From: Stenotrophomonas sp. Marseille-Q4652
Lineage (GTDB): Bacteria > Pseudomonadota > Gammaproteobacteria > Xanthomonadales > Xanthomonadaceae
Reading direction: 5' to 3'
Assembly (NCBI RefSeq): GCF_916618915.1
Contig: NZ_CAKAKE010000001.1
Coordinates: 2,773,001-2,837,000, forward strand
Length of the DNA: 64,000 nt
Shown: positions 29,397 through 39,931 of the stretch, piece after piece
Position numbering within the stretch: position 1 is the stretch's first letter
Layout of the letters: every line of letters begins with the position of its first letter
Notes under the pieces: model-generated
Databases searched by the model: none
What the model was told of the DNA's origin: nothing
The model's input: the letters and a program-made list of their open reading frames with translations, nothing else
Program-made: the position numbers and the translations under genes

Positions 29397-32300
29397 TTGG
29401 TCTCTAGCTGGATACTGCTGCTGGTCTCGCTCGGCTATGCCGCGCTGCTGTTCGGCGTGGCGTGGTGGGGCGACCGTCGCCCGATGTATCCAGACCGGCC
29501 GTGGCTGCGCCCGGCGGTCTACAGCCTGGCGCTTGCGGTGTACTGCTCGTCGTGGACCTTCTACGGCGCGGTCGGCACCGCGGTGCGCAGCGGGGTGAGT
29601 TACCTGCCGATCTACGTCGGCCCGATCCTGCTGATGCTGTTCGGCTGGCGCATCATCGAGCGGCTGGCGTTGATCGCGCGCAGCGAGAATGTCGTCTCCA
29701 TCGCCGACTTCATCTCCTCCCGTTACGGCCGCTCGCGGCGGCTGGCCGCGCTGGTGGCGCTGATCGCCCTGATCGGCGTGATCCCCTACCTGGCGCTGCA
29801 GTACAAGGCGGTGGCGATGAGCCTGCGGGTGCTGACCGGGCATGATGGCAGCGGCAGCTTCCTGACCGATCCCGCCCTGTACGTGGCGCTGCTGATGGCG
29901 CTGTTCGCCACCCTGTTCGGTACCCGCCAGGTCGATGCCACCGAGCACCACCACGGCATGATGCTGGCCATCGCGCTGGAGTCGGTGATCAAGCTGGTGG
30001 CGATGGTGGCCGTGGGCCTGTTCGCCTACCTGTGGCTGACCGACCGCGACGTGGCGGTCACCGATTCGGTGCAGACCCTGTTCCAGCACAGCGCGCCGGT
30101 GGGGCTGGTGTCGCAGACCCTGCTCAGCTTCCTGGCCATCATCTGCCTGCCGCGCCAGTTCCACGTGGCGGTGGTCGAGTGTGGCGCCGTCGGCGATGTG
30201 CGCCGTTCGCGCTGGCTGTTCGCCGGCTACCTGGTGATCATCTCGGCGATGGTGGTGCCGATCGCCACCGCCGGCATCACCCTGTTCGGCGGCAATGCCG
30301 AAATCGCCAACGACTCGATCGTGCTGGCGCTGCCGCTGGCCGAAGGCCGCAACGCGCTGGCGTTGATCGCCTATGTCGGCGGCTTCTCCGCGGCCACCGG
30401 CATGGTCATCGTGTCCTCGATCGCGCTGGCGACAATGATCTCCAACGACCTGGTGATGCCGCTGCTGCTGCGTCGCAGTGACGACCACGAGGAAGCGGCG
30501 GCGGTGGCCTCGCGGGTGCTGTGGATACGGCGCTGGGCGATCCTGCTGCTGGGCCTGGCCGCCTATGGCTACTACCGCTCCAGCAGCAACGACAGCTCGC
30601 TGGCCTCCTACGGCCTGATGGCCTTTGCCGCGGTGGCGCAGTTCGCCCCCGGCCTGATCGGTGGCCTGTACTGGCGCGGCGCCAGCCGCCGTGGCGTGGA
30701 GACCGGCATGGTGCTGGGCTTCGCGGTGTGGCTCTACACCCTGCTGCTGCCCGCGCTCACCCTCGGTGGCTGGATCGACGCGGCGTGGCTGGACGAGGGT
30801 CCGTTCGGCCTGCGCTGGCTGCGTCCGCAGCAGTTGTTCGGCCTCACCGGCTGGGATCCGCTGACCCACGGCACGTTCTGGTCACTGCTGGTCAACGCCT
30901 TCACCATGATGGTGGTGTCCGCGCGCTGGCGCCCGGGCGTGGCCGAGCGGCTGCGCGCCGCGCCGTTCCTGGAACCGTATGCGCAGCGCCCGGTGGTCGG
31001 CGGTGACTGGCCGGGCCATGTCCAGGTCGGCGACCTGCTGGCACTGGCCGCGCGCGTGGTCGGCGAGCGCCATGCCCGGCGCTCGTTCCAGGAACAGGCG
31101 CAGGTGCTGGGCCGCGAACTGCAGGACACGGCGGCGGCCGACCGCATCTGGGTGCAGTTCACCGAGCGCATGCTCGCCGCCTCGATCGGCGCGGCGTCCT
31201 CTCGCCTGCTGCTGACCAGCCTGCTGCGCGGCTCGGGCATGGACCTGGGCGAAGTGGTGGCGGTGCTGGACGAGGCCGGGCAGGAGCTGCGCTTCAATCG
31301 CGAGATCCTGTCCACCACGCTGGAGAACATCAGCGCCGGGGTCAGCGTGGTCGATCCGGACATGCGCCTGACCGCATGGAACCGACGCTACCAGCAGATG
31401 TTCGACTACCCCGACGGGATGCTCTACGTCGGCCGCCCGGTGGCCGACCTGATCCGCTACAACGCCGAGCGCGGCGAGCTGGGCGAGGGCGACATCGAAC
31501 AGCAGATCGCGCGCCGCATCGCGCACATGCGCGCCGGCTCGCCACACGTGTTCGAGCGCACCCGTGCCGACGGCAAGGTGATCGAGCTGCGCGGCCAGGC
31601 GCTGCCAGGTGGCGGCTACGTCACCAGCTACAACGACATCACCGACTACAAGCGTGCCGAACGCGCGCTGCTGGAAGCCAACGAGACCCTGGAACAGCGC
31701 GTGGCCGAGCGCTCGCAGGCCGCCGAGGCCGCGCAGCAGTCCAAGAGCCGCTTCCTGGCCGCGATCAGCCACGACGTGCTGCAGCCGCTCAACGCCGCGC
31801 GCCTGTTCGCCTCGGCGCTGCGCGAGAGCGAGCACAACAATCCCGAGCAGCAGCACCTGGCCGAGCGCGTGGATGCCTCGCTGCGCGCGGCCGAGGAACT
31901 GCTCGACGGCCTGCTCGACGTCTCGCGCCTGGACGCGGGTGCGCTGCAGGCCAAGCACACCGATTTCGATGCCAGCGCGCTGCTGCACGAGCTGGCCGCG
32001 CAGTACGCGCCGGTGGCCGCCGCGCGCGAACTGCGCCTGCACGTGCACGCGCGCCCGCTGTGGGTACGCAGCGACCGCCGGCTGCTGCGCCGGGTGATGC
32101 AGAACTTCATCGCCAACGCGCTGCGCTATACCCGCCAGGGCCGCATCGTGCTGTGCCTGCGCGGCCGCGGCGACCACGTCGAGCTGCAGGTGTGGGATAC
32201 CGGCCCGGGCATCCCCGAGCGCCACATGCAGCAGATCTTCGACGAGTTCCACCGCTACCAGCAGCCGTTCGACTGGGGCGAGCAGGGACTGGGCCTGGGC

Positions 32301-32849
32301 CTGTCGATCTGCCAGCGCATCGCGCGCCTGCTCGACCACCAGCTGCAGGCGCGCAGCCGCGTCGGCCACGGCAGCATGTTCGGGATCATCGTGCCGCGGG
32401 TGCGTGCCTCCGAGCGCGTCGTGCCGGCGCCGGGGCGCGAGATCGCCGGCACGCCGGTGGGCGAATCGCTCGAAGGCCTGCGCGTGCTGTGCGTGGACAA
32501 CGACCCGGAGATCCTGGACGGCATGCGCGCGCTGCTGGGCCGCTGGCAGGTGGAGGTCATCACCGCCTCCACCGTCGATGCGGCGCTGGAGGCGCTGGCC
32601 CGGGAGCCGCACGTGATGCTGGTGGACTACCACCTGCACGACCGCCTCGACGGCCTGGAAACCCTGGCCCTGCTGCGCGAGACCAGCGCGCAGCGCCTGC
32701 CGGGCGTGCTGCTCACCGCCGATGGCCGCGACGAGCTGAAGAAGGCCGCGCGCGAGCAGGGCTGGCGGCTGCTGACCAAACCGGTCAAGCCGGCGTCGCT
32801 GCGCGCCTTCCTCTCGGCCCAGGTGGTCCTGCGCCGCAACGGCGGCTGA
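29397..32849 (+). CDS. crbS: CrbS-like hybrid sensor kinase fused to an SSS/SLC5 transporter domain
   Basis: 1150-residue fusion. Residues 1-510 form a sodium/solute symporter-type membrane domain with about 13 helices. A STAC-like linker follows (about 520-630), then a PAS domain (from about 640), HisKA with the H box AAISHDVLQPLN (near 788), HATPase with MQNFIANALRY and GLGLGLSI, and a C-terminal receiver (acid pocket VDND, phospho-Asp in LVDYHL, Lys in LTKPVKP). This architecture is that of CrbS, the kinase that with CrbR activates acs for acetate use. The start is TTG at 29397, with GGAAAGGA five bases before it. Whether the transporter part still transports is unknown. Confidence 0.88.
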   Translation: MVSSWILLLVSLGYAALLFGVAWWGDRRPMYPDRPWLRPAVYSLALAVYCSSWTFYGAVGTAVRSGVSYLPIYVGPILLMLFGWRIIERLALIARSENVVSIADFISSRYGRSRRLAALVALIALIGVIPYLALQYKAVAMSLRVLTGHDGSGSFLTDPALYVALLMALFATLFGTRQVDATEHHHGMMLAIALESVIKLVAMVAVGLFAYLWLTDRDVAVTDSVQTLFQHSAPVGLVSQTLLSFLAIICLPRQFHVAVVECGAVGDVRRSRWLFAGYLVIISAMVVPIATAGITLFGGNAEIANDSIVLALPLAEGRNALALIAYVGGFSAATGMVIVSSIALATMISNDLVMPLLLRRSDDHEEAAAVASRVLWIRRWAILLLGLAAYGYYRSSSNDSSLASYGLMAFAAVAQFAPGLIGGLYWRGASRRGVETGMVLGFAVWLYTLLLPALTLGGWIDAAWLDEGPFGLRWLRPQQLFGLTGWDPLTHGTFWSLLVNAFTMMVVSARWRPGVAERLRAAPFLEPYAQRPVVGGDWPGHVQVGDLLALAARVVGERHARRSFQEQAQVLGRELQDTAAADRIWVQFTERMLAASIGAASSRLLLTSLLRGSGMDLGEVVAVLDEAGQELRFNREILSTTLENISAGVSVVDPDMRLTAWNRRYQQMFDYPDGMLYVGRPVADLIRYNAERGELGEGDIEQQIARRIAHMRAGSPHVFERTRADGKVIELRGQALPGGGYVTSYNDITDYKRAERALLEANETLEQRVAERSQAAEAAQQSKSRFLAAISHDVLQPLNAARLFASALRESEHNNPEQQHLAERVDASLRAAEELLDGLLDVSRLDAGALQAKHTDFDASALLHELAAQYAPVAAARELRLHVHARPLWVRSDRRLLRRVMQNFIANALRYTRQGRIVLCLRGRGDHVELQVWDTGPGIPERHMQQIFDEFHRYQQPFDWGEQGLGLGLSICQRIARLLDHQLQARSRVGHGSMFGIIVPRVRASERVVPAPGREIAGTPVGESLEGLRVLCVDNDPEILDGMRALLGRWQVEVITASTVDAALEALAREPHVMLVDYHLHDRLDGLETLALLRETSAQRLPGVLLTADGRDELKKAAREQGWRLLTKPVKPASLRAFLSAQVVLRRNGG

Positions 32850-32868
32850 GGTCGCCGCCGCGCGATCG

Positions 32869-33444
32869 TCAGGCTGCGACCGCGTGCAGGTGCTCGTAGA
32901 GGATGCCGGCGCCGATCACGATCAGGATCACGCCGCCGATGATCTCCGCGCGCTTGCCGGCCAGGTCGCCCAGCACCCGGCCCAGCATCACGCCCAGGGT
33001 GACCATGGCGAAGGTGCACAGGCCGATCACCGCGGCGACCACGCCGATATGCACGTCCAGGAAGGCCAGGCCCACGCCGATCGCGGCCGCGTCGATGCTG
33101 GTGGCCAGGCCGGTGAGTGCCAGCAGCCAGGACGACCGCGCCTTGCCGGTGGCCTCCTGCTCCGGGTCCTCACCGCGGATGCCGGCGTGGATCATGTGCA
33201 GGCCCAGCACCAGCAGCAGGCCGAACGCGATCCAGTGGTCCCAGGCCTGCACGTACTGCGCGGTGGCCTTGCCCAGCAGCCAGCCCAGGAGGGGAGTAAT
33301 GGCTTCGATGGCGCCGAAGATCAGGCCGGCGCGCAGTGCATCGCCCAGCCGCGGGCGGCCCATGGCCGCGCCCCTGCCGATGGCGGCTGCGAAGGCGTCG
33401 GCCGACATGGCCAGGCCAATGAAGAAGATCGAAATGGGAGACAT
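32869..33444 (-). CDS. mntP: Manganese efflux pump MntP
   Basis: Exports Mn2+ across the inner membrane. 191 residues with six hydrophobic helices. Conserved acidic residues sit in membrane segments: [15 protein letters not shown] near the N-terminus and [20 protein letters not shown] in the middle, the two inverted halves of the family. The ATG at 33444 is set by [19 protein letters not shown] yybP-ykoY manganese riboswitch occupies its leader, so expression should rise with Mn2+. It is an insertion, on the opposite strand to crbS and the same strand as crbR, between the two halves of the acetate two-component system. Confidence 0.93.
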   Translation of the reverse strand: MSPISIFFIGLAMSADAFAAAIGRGAAMGRPRLGDALRAGLIFGAIEAITPLLGWLLGKATAQYVQAWDHWIAFGLLLVLGLHMIHAGIRGEDPEQEATGKARSSWLLALTGLATSIDAAAIGVGLAFLDVHIGVVAAVIGLCTFAMVTLGVMLGRVLGDLAGKRAEIIGGVILIVIGAGILYEHLHAVAA

Positions 33445-33512
33445 GCGGTATACGGGTCGGGCGGGGCGGACACGGCGTACGCACGCGCCCAACCGTCGTT
33501 GCGCACGCACGC

Positions 33513-33620
33513 CGCTGGTCTCGCCTACCTGACGGTCGCCCACACCATGGCGCAATGGCCAAGCATGTTGATGTGGGCCGCTTCCGGGAACCGGAAGCTG
33601 GCTACTCCCCAAGGGATCAC
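33513..33620 (-). promoter_or_regulatory. yybP-ykoY manganese riboswitch upstream of mntP
   Basis: On the minus strand the leader contains TTGGGGAGTAGCC at the 5' side, a GCTTCCGG/CCGGAAGC hairpin, ACATCAACATGCT, GTGTGGGCGACC, and GGCGAGACC at the 3' end. These are the conserved blocks of the yybP-ykoY class, in order. The class binds Mn2+ and activates efflux genes. The end of the aptamer is about 70 bases before the mntP start, leaving room for an expression platform. Exact ends were judged by eye. Confidence 0.88.
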
Positions 33621-33637
33621 GCAATTCTAGCAGGTCT

Positions 33638-33655
33638 GGCCGGGCGACCCGGGCC
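33638..33655 (-). terminator. Short hairpin downstream of the crbR-like gene
   Basis: Near-palindrome GGCCCGGGTCGCCCGGCC on the minus strand, between the crbR-like stop and the mntP riboswitch. It could separate the two transcripts. No T-tract; two copies of ATGATCCCGG lie just before it (33658-33677). Confidence 0.35.
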
Positions 33656-33700
33656 AACCGGGATCATCCGGGATCATCCGGGCCCGGCGGGGGCCGCCGC

Positions 33701-34366
33701 TCAGTCCTCTTCGACCGGCAGCACGATGCCTTCGCCATCAATGGCCAGCTTGCCGGCCATCAGCACCGCCTGGGTGCGGTTGGTGGCGCCGAGCTTGCGC
33801 AGGATGGCGGTGACGTGGGCCTTGATCGTGGCCTCGGAGACGTTGAGCTCCCAGGCGATCTGCTTGTTGAGCAGGCCCGAGCCGAGCATCTGCAGCACGC
33901 GGAACTGCTGCGGGGTCAGCTCGCGCAGGCGCGCGCCGACCTCGCGCTCGGCCTCGTCGATCGGGGGTTCGCTCTGCGCGGCCTCGGGCATCCAGTGTTC
34001 GCCGTCCAGCACCGCGGTCAGGGCGCGGCCGATGGTGTCCGAGTCGGCCGACTTCGGGATGAAGCCGAACGCGCCGTGGTCCAGGGCGCGGCGCATCACC
34101 CGCGCTTCCTCGCGTGCGGAGACCACCACCACCGGCAGCTGTGGATGCTGCGAGCGCATGTGCACCAGCGCGTTGAAGCCCTGCGCGCCGGGCATGTTGA
34201 GGTCCATCAGCACCAGGTCGGCGTCGTTGTGCTGCTCGGCCAGCGCGTACAGCGCCTCGACGCTGTCGGCCTCGTGCAGGGTGACGCCGGGGATGACGCG
34301 CTGCACCGCGCCGCGCAGGGCCTCGCGGAACAGGGGATGGTCGTCGGCGATGAGGAGGGTGGTCAT
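33701..34366 (-). CDS. crbR: CrbR-like response regulator (NarL/LuxR type)
   Basis: 221-residue two-component regulator. Receiver at residues 1-120: acidic pocket ADDH, phospho-acceptor Asp in VLMDLNMPG, switch Ser in VVSARE, Lys in IPKSAD. C-terminal LuxR-type helix-turn-helix at about residues 150-215: ELTPQQFRVLQMLGSGLLNKQIAWELNVSEATIKAHV. Located between acs and the CrbS-like kinase (with mntP in between), it is the natural partner of that kinase. CrbR orthologs activate acs and acetate growth. The ATG at 34366 begins the standard receiver sequence TTLLIADDHPLF. A long hairpin separates it from acs. Confidence 0.88.
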   Translation of the reverse strand: MTTLLIADDHPLFREALRGAVQRVIPGVTLHEADSVEALYALAEQHNDADLVLMDLNMPGAQGFNALVHMRSQHPQLPVVVVSAREEARVMRRALDHGAFGFIPKSADSDTIGRALTAVLDGEHWMPEAAQSEPPIDEAEREVGARLRELTPQQFRVLQMLGSGLLNKQIAWELNVSEATIKAHVTAILRKLGATNRTQAVLMAGKLAIDGEGIVLPVEED

Positions 34367-34404
34367 GAGCGTGTTCTTGCGGAAAGGAAAAGTAACTGGA
34401 ACCA

Positions 34405-34446
34405 CGGGCAGCGGCGGCGGTCCCTCCCACCGCCTGCCGCTGCCCG
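34405..34446 (-). terminator. Long hairpin between acs and the crbR-like gene
   Basis: Stem of about 17 pairs with one bulge (CGGGCAGCGGC and GGCGGT against ACCGCC and GCCGCTGCCCG) around a CCCTCCC loop. It starts 14 bases after acs on the minus strand. The run after it (CAGTTACTTTTCC) is T-rich, so it could terminate or attenuate read-through from acs into the crbR-like gene. Confidence 0.6.
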
Positions 34447-34459
34447 CGGGATATCAGGG

Positions 34460-36403
<1,944 letters not shown>

Positions 36404-36501
36404 GGCACCCTCACCTTGCACTTGGACGATGTGTGCCGCGCACGCGCGGCCGACGGCCCAGTTTGCCGCATCCATCCGGCGCCGAGGCGGAGTCCGGCTT
36501 A

Positions 36502-36511
36502 GACCATGGTC
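36502..36511. promoter_or_regulatory. Palindrome GACCATGGTC in the acs/porin promoter region
   Basis: A ten-base perfect palindrome, about 98 bases before acs and 121 bases before the porin gene, embedded in TTAGACCATGGTCGCAA. It could be an operator for a dimeric regulator such as the CrbR-like protein. This is position-based inference only. Confidence 0.3.
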
Positions 36512-36632
36512 GCAACGGCCCGGGGGTGCTTCGACTAATGGCGAATGGCGGCGCAAGGCGCATGGCGCGCAACCTCGGCCCGACCGTGCCTGTCGCGCGG
36601 CAACGTCTTGCCACCGGGAGAGAGGCAATCCA

Positions 36633-38015
36633 ATGAACCAAAGCATCGTGAGGACGACGCGCAAGCCGCTGGCTGCTGCGCTGTTTGTCGCGCTGGTCGC
36701 GCCGGGCTTGGCCCTTGCGCAGACCCCGAGGGAGAAAGCGCTGGAGGCCCGCGTGGCCGACCTGGAACGCCAGGTCCAGCTGCTGCTCTCCGCCCAGCAA
36801 CAGCAGCAGGGCCAGATCAGCCAGGCACAGGAGCAGGTGAGCCAGGTGCAGGCTGCGCAGGCCGAACGCCCCGTGGTGCCGGCCGGCAAGCAGCCGATCC
36901 AGGCCACTACCGTCACCCCGGGCGCCGCGCCGGGCACGACCTTCAAGTTCGGTGGCTTCATCAAGGCCGACTTCCTGGCCACGCAGACCGGCGATGGCCA
37001 GCTGGCCGACGATGCCACCGGCCGCGCGCTGTACCTGCCGGGCCAGACCCCGGTCCATGGCGCGGGCGGCAGTGGCCAGCGCTCGGACGTGGACTACAAC
37101 GCCCACGCCAAGTTCTCGCGCTTCAACCTTGGCGTGGACCATGTCACCGAGTCCGGCGACAAGGCCGGTGCGCTGGTGGAGATGGACTTCTTCGGCAATT
37201 CGCTGGGCAACCAGACCGCCACCAACACCTACGGCGTGACCCTGCGCCACGCCTACATGTACTGGAACAACTGGCTGGCCGGCCAGACCTGGTCCAACTT
37301 CATGGACGCGGGCTCGCTGCCGGAGGCGGTGGACTTCGTCGGCCCGACCGACGGCGTGCTGTTCGTGCGCCAGGCGCAGATCCGCTACACCAACGGCGGC
37401 TTCTCGGTCGCGCTGGAAAACCCGGAAACCACCCTGATCGGGCTGGGCAACTCCGACCGCGGCTCGCTGCCGGACCTGACCCTGCGCTACGGCTGGAAGG
37501 GTGACTGGGGCACCTTCGGGGTGGCCGGCCTGCTGCGCCAGCTCAAGGTCGACAACACCACCACCGGCGCCGATGCGACCAAGGCGGCCGGCGGCCTGAC
37601 CCTGGGCGGCAAGTGGGTGATGGGCAGCAGCGACACGCTGCACTACCAGCTCACCGGCGGCGAAGGCATCTCGCGCTATGTCGGCCTGGGCATCACCGCC
37701 GACAGCGCCTACGACGCGATCCGCGACGAACTCAACCCGACCGGCGTGATGGCGGGCTACGTCGGCTGGCGCCATGCCTTCAGCCCGAAACTGCGCACCA
37801 ACCTGATCTATGCACGCAGCGACTACGACAACGAGTCCGCGATCACCGGCAACCTGGTGACCAAGAGCGTGCAGTCCATCCGCGGCAACGTGTTCTACAC
37901 GCCGATGCCCAAGGTCGACGTGGGCGCCGAGCTGATGTACGGCGTGCGCGAGATCGAGAACGGCAACAAGGGCGACATCCGCCGCGTCCAGTTCACCACC
38001 AAGTACAGCTTCTGA
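36633..38015 (+). CDS. DcaP-like outer-membrane porin
   Basis: A 460-residue outer-membrane protein. Signal peptide: [17 protein letters not shown], cleaved about residue 30. It is followed by a short coiled coil rich in Gln ([20 protein letters not shown]), typical of trimeric DcaP-type channels. The rest is an amphipathic beta-barrel beginning [12 protein letters not shown] and ending with Phe (FTTKYSF), the outer-membrane sorting signal. DcaP porins prefer negatively charged small solutes such as dicarboxylates, so uptake of organic acids fits its place between acs and the MHS transporter. GGGAGAGAGG lies nine bases before the ATG. Confidence 0.87.
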   Translation: MNQSIVRTTRKPLAAALFVALVAPGLALAQTPREKALEARVADLERQVQLLLSAQQQQQGQISQAQEQVSQVQAAQAERPVVPAGKQPIQATTVTPGAAPGTTFKFGGFIKADFLATQTGDGQLADDATGRALYLPGQTPVHGAGGSGQRSDVDYNAHAKFSRFNLGVDHVTESGDKAGALVEMDFFGNSLGNQTATNTYGVTLRHAYMYWNNWLAGQTWSNFMDAGSLPEAVDFVGPTDGVLFVRQAQIRYTNGGFSVALENPETTLIGLGNSDRGSLPDLTLRYGWKGDWGTFGVAGLLRQLKVDNTTTGADATKAAGGLTLGGKWVMGSSDTLHYQLTGGEGISRYVGLGITADSAYDAIRDELNPTGVMAGYVGWRHAFSPKLRTNLIYARSDYDNESAITGNLVTKSVQSIRGNVFYTPMPKVDVGAELMYGVREIENGNKGDIRRVQFTTKYSF

Positions 38016-38021
38016 TGCAAC

Positions 38022-38049
38022 GCGGCCGGTGCCTTGGTGCACCGGCCGC
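38022..38049 (+). terminator. Terminator hairpin after the porin gene
   Basis: Eleven-base perfect stem GCGGCCGGTGC / GCACCGGCCGC with a CTTGGT loop, followed by TGTCTGT. Confidence 0.7.
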
Positions 38050-38073
38050 TGTCTGTCCAGCACTCCCACGTTG

Positions 38074-38114
38074 ATCCGCTACATGCACTGACATCCCACT
38101 ACATCCCGCTACAC
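38074..38114 (+). repeat. Three direct copies of an ATCC(C)RCTACA motif upstream of the MHS transporter gene
   Basis: ATCCGCTACAT (38074), ATCCCACTACAT (38093) and ATCCCGCTACAC (38103) lie in the 90 bases between the porin terminator and the MHS start. They may be an activator site or a promoter-region repeat; no known binding motif is recognised. Confidence 0.35.
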
Positions 38115-38139
38115 GATTGCTTCGGAGGGGAAGCGACTC

Positions 38140-39798
38140 ATGTCCAGCACAAGCGCAACGCCAGTGGCCGGTGAACTCACCAAGGGCCACAAGAAAGTCA
38201 TCTTCGCATCGAGCCTGGGTACCGTTTTCGAATGGTACGACTTCTATCTGTACGGCTCGCTTGCCATCATCCTGTCGCGCCAGTTCTTCAGTGGCGTCAA
38301 CCCGACCACCGGCATGATCTTCACCCTGCTCGCGTTCGCGGCAGGCTTCTTCGTGCGTCCGTTCGGCGCGGCGTTCTTCGGTTCGCTTGGCGACCGCATC
38401 GGCCGCAAGTACACCTTCCTCGTCACCATCCTGATCATGGGCTTCTCGACCTTCCTGGTCGGCGTGCTGCCCAGCTATGCCTCCATCGGCATCGCCGCCC
38501 CGATCATGCTGATCGTGCTGCGCCTGGCGCAGGGCCTGGCCATGGGTGGTGAGTATGGTGGCGCTGCCACCTACGTCGCCGAACATGCCCCGCCGGGCAA
38601 GCGCGGCTTGTACACCAGCTTCATCCAGACCACCGCCACGCTGGGCCTGTTCCTGTCGCTGATCGTGATCCTGGGCTGCCGCTATGCCCTGGGCGCCGAG
38701 GCGTTCGAGGAGTGGGGCTGGCGCATCCCGTTCCTGGGTTCGATCATCCTGCTGGCCGTGTCGGTGTGGATCCGCCTGCAGCTGAGCGAATCGCCGCTGT
38801 TCCAGCAGATGAAGGCCGAGGGCAAGGGTTCCAAGAAGCCGTTCCGCGACGCGATCAAGGGCGGCAACCTGAAGCTGATGCTGCTGGTGCTGTTCGGTGC
38901 CACCGCCGGCCAGGCCGTGGTCTGGTACGCCGGCCAGTTCTACGCGCTGTTCTACCTGCAGAGCATGCTCAAGGTCGACCTGACCGTCTCCTACCTGCTG
39001 ATCGCCGCGGCACTGCTGCTGGCCACGCCGTTCTTCCTGTTCTTCGGCTGGCTGTCGGACAAGATCGGTCGCAAGAAGATCATCATGGCCGGCTGCCTGA
39101 TCGCCGCACTCACCTACTTCCCGATCTTCAAGGGCCTGACCCACTTCGCCAACCCGGCCATCGAGGAGGCCAGCCTGAATTCGCCGGCCGTCGTCGTCGC
39201 CGATCCGGACACCTGCTCGTTCCAGTTCGATCCGACCGGCGTGCGCAAGTTCACCAGTTCCTGCGACGTGGCCACCGCCGCGCTGGCCCGTGCCGGCGTG
39301 CCGTATTCGGTGCAGGCCGCACCGGCTGGCAGCCTGGCCGTGGTCGAAGTGGGTGAAGGCAAGGTCACCTCGTACGAGGCCGCCGGCCTGGCGGGCGATG
39401 CGCTGAAGGAAAACTCCGGCCGCTTCAACACCGAGCTGCGCTCGGCGCTGAACGCCGCGGGCTATCCGGAAAAGGCCGATACCTCGCGCATCAACATCCC
39501 GATGACCATCCTGCTGCTGTGGCTGCTGGTGATCTACGTCACCATGGTCTACGGCCCGATCGCGGCCTACCTGGTGGAGCTGTTCCCGACCCGGATCCGC
39601 TACACCTCGATGTCGCTGCCGTACCACATCGGTAACGGCTGGTTCGGTGGCTTCCTGCCGGCCGTTTCCTTCGCGCTGGTCGCGGCCACCGGCAACATCT
39701 ACTACGGCCTGTGGTACCCGATCGGCATCGCGCTGATGACCCTGGTCATCGGTACGCTGTTCCTGCGCGAGTCCAAGGACGTGGACATCACCAAGTAA
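38140..39798 (+). CDS. MFS transporter, metabolite:H+ symporter (MHS) family
   Basis: A 552-residue 12-helix major facilitator. Family signatures: the N-terminal GTVFEWYDFYLYG, the loop 2-3 motif GDRIGRKYTF, MGGEYGGAATYVAEHAP, and the second-half copy SDKIGRKK. A soluble insert of about 110 residues (from NPAIEEASLNSPAVV to KADTSRIN) sits between two helices of the second half; it is found in some xanthomonad members. MHS transporters carry organic acids, proline or betaine with protons. Next to acs and a DcaP-like porin, a monocarboxylate or dicarboxylate substrate is a reasonable guess. GGAGGGG precedes the ATG. Confidence 0.88.
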   Translation: MSSTSATPVAGELTKGHKKVIFASSLGTVFEWYDFYLYGSLAIILSRQFFSGVNPTTGMIFTLLAFAAGFFVRPFGAAFFGSLGDRIGRKYTFLVTILIMGFSTFLVGVLPSYASIGIAAPIMLIVLRLAQGLAMGGEYGGAATYVAEHAPPGKRGLYTSFIQTTATLGLFLSLIVILGCRYALGAEAFEEWGWRIPFLGSIILLAVSVWIRLQLSESPLFQQMKAEGKGSKKPFRDAIKGGNLKLMLLVLFGATAGQAVVWYAGQFYALFYLQSMLKVDLTVSYLLIAAALLLATPFFLFFGWLSDKIGRKKIIMAGCLIAALTYFPIFKGLTHFANPAIEEASLNSPAVVVADPDTCSFQFDPTGVRKFTSSCDVATAALARAGVPYSVQAAPAGSLAVVEVGEGKVTSYEAAGLAGDALKENSGRFNTELRSALNAAGYPEKADTSRINIPMTILLLWLLVIYVTMVYGPIAAYLVELFPTRIRYTSMSLPYHIGNGWFGGFLPAVSFALVAATGNIYYGLWYPIGIALMTLVIGTLFLRESKDVDITK

Positions 39799-39834
39799 GC
39801 ACTGCTTCCTCCGGCCGGAATTCCCGGCCACGAC

Positions 39835-39868
39835 GAAGGGCGCCGGCGCAAGCAGGCGCCCTTCTTGT
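39835..39868 (+). terminator. Rho-independent terminator after the MHS transporter gene
   Basis: Ten-base stem GAAGGGCGCC / GGCGCCCTTC, loop GGCGCAAGCA, followed by TTGTTG. Confidence 0.75.
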
Positions 39869-39931
39869 TGGGCGCTGCACGGGCCCGCGGCTGCGGCACA
39901 ATGCGGGACCTTCGCCATCCAGGTCACCGAC

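Noticed and set aside
33658..33677. Two tandem CCGGGATCAT copies between the crbR-like gene and mntP
   Set aside because: Only two ten-base copies with no further structure. Too short to call a repeat array or binding site.
36575..36595. A sigma-54-like -24/-12 element before the porin gene (TGGCGCGCAACC...)
   Set aside because: The GC half does not match at the required spacing, so it is no better than chance in this composition.
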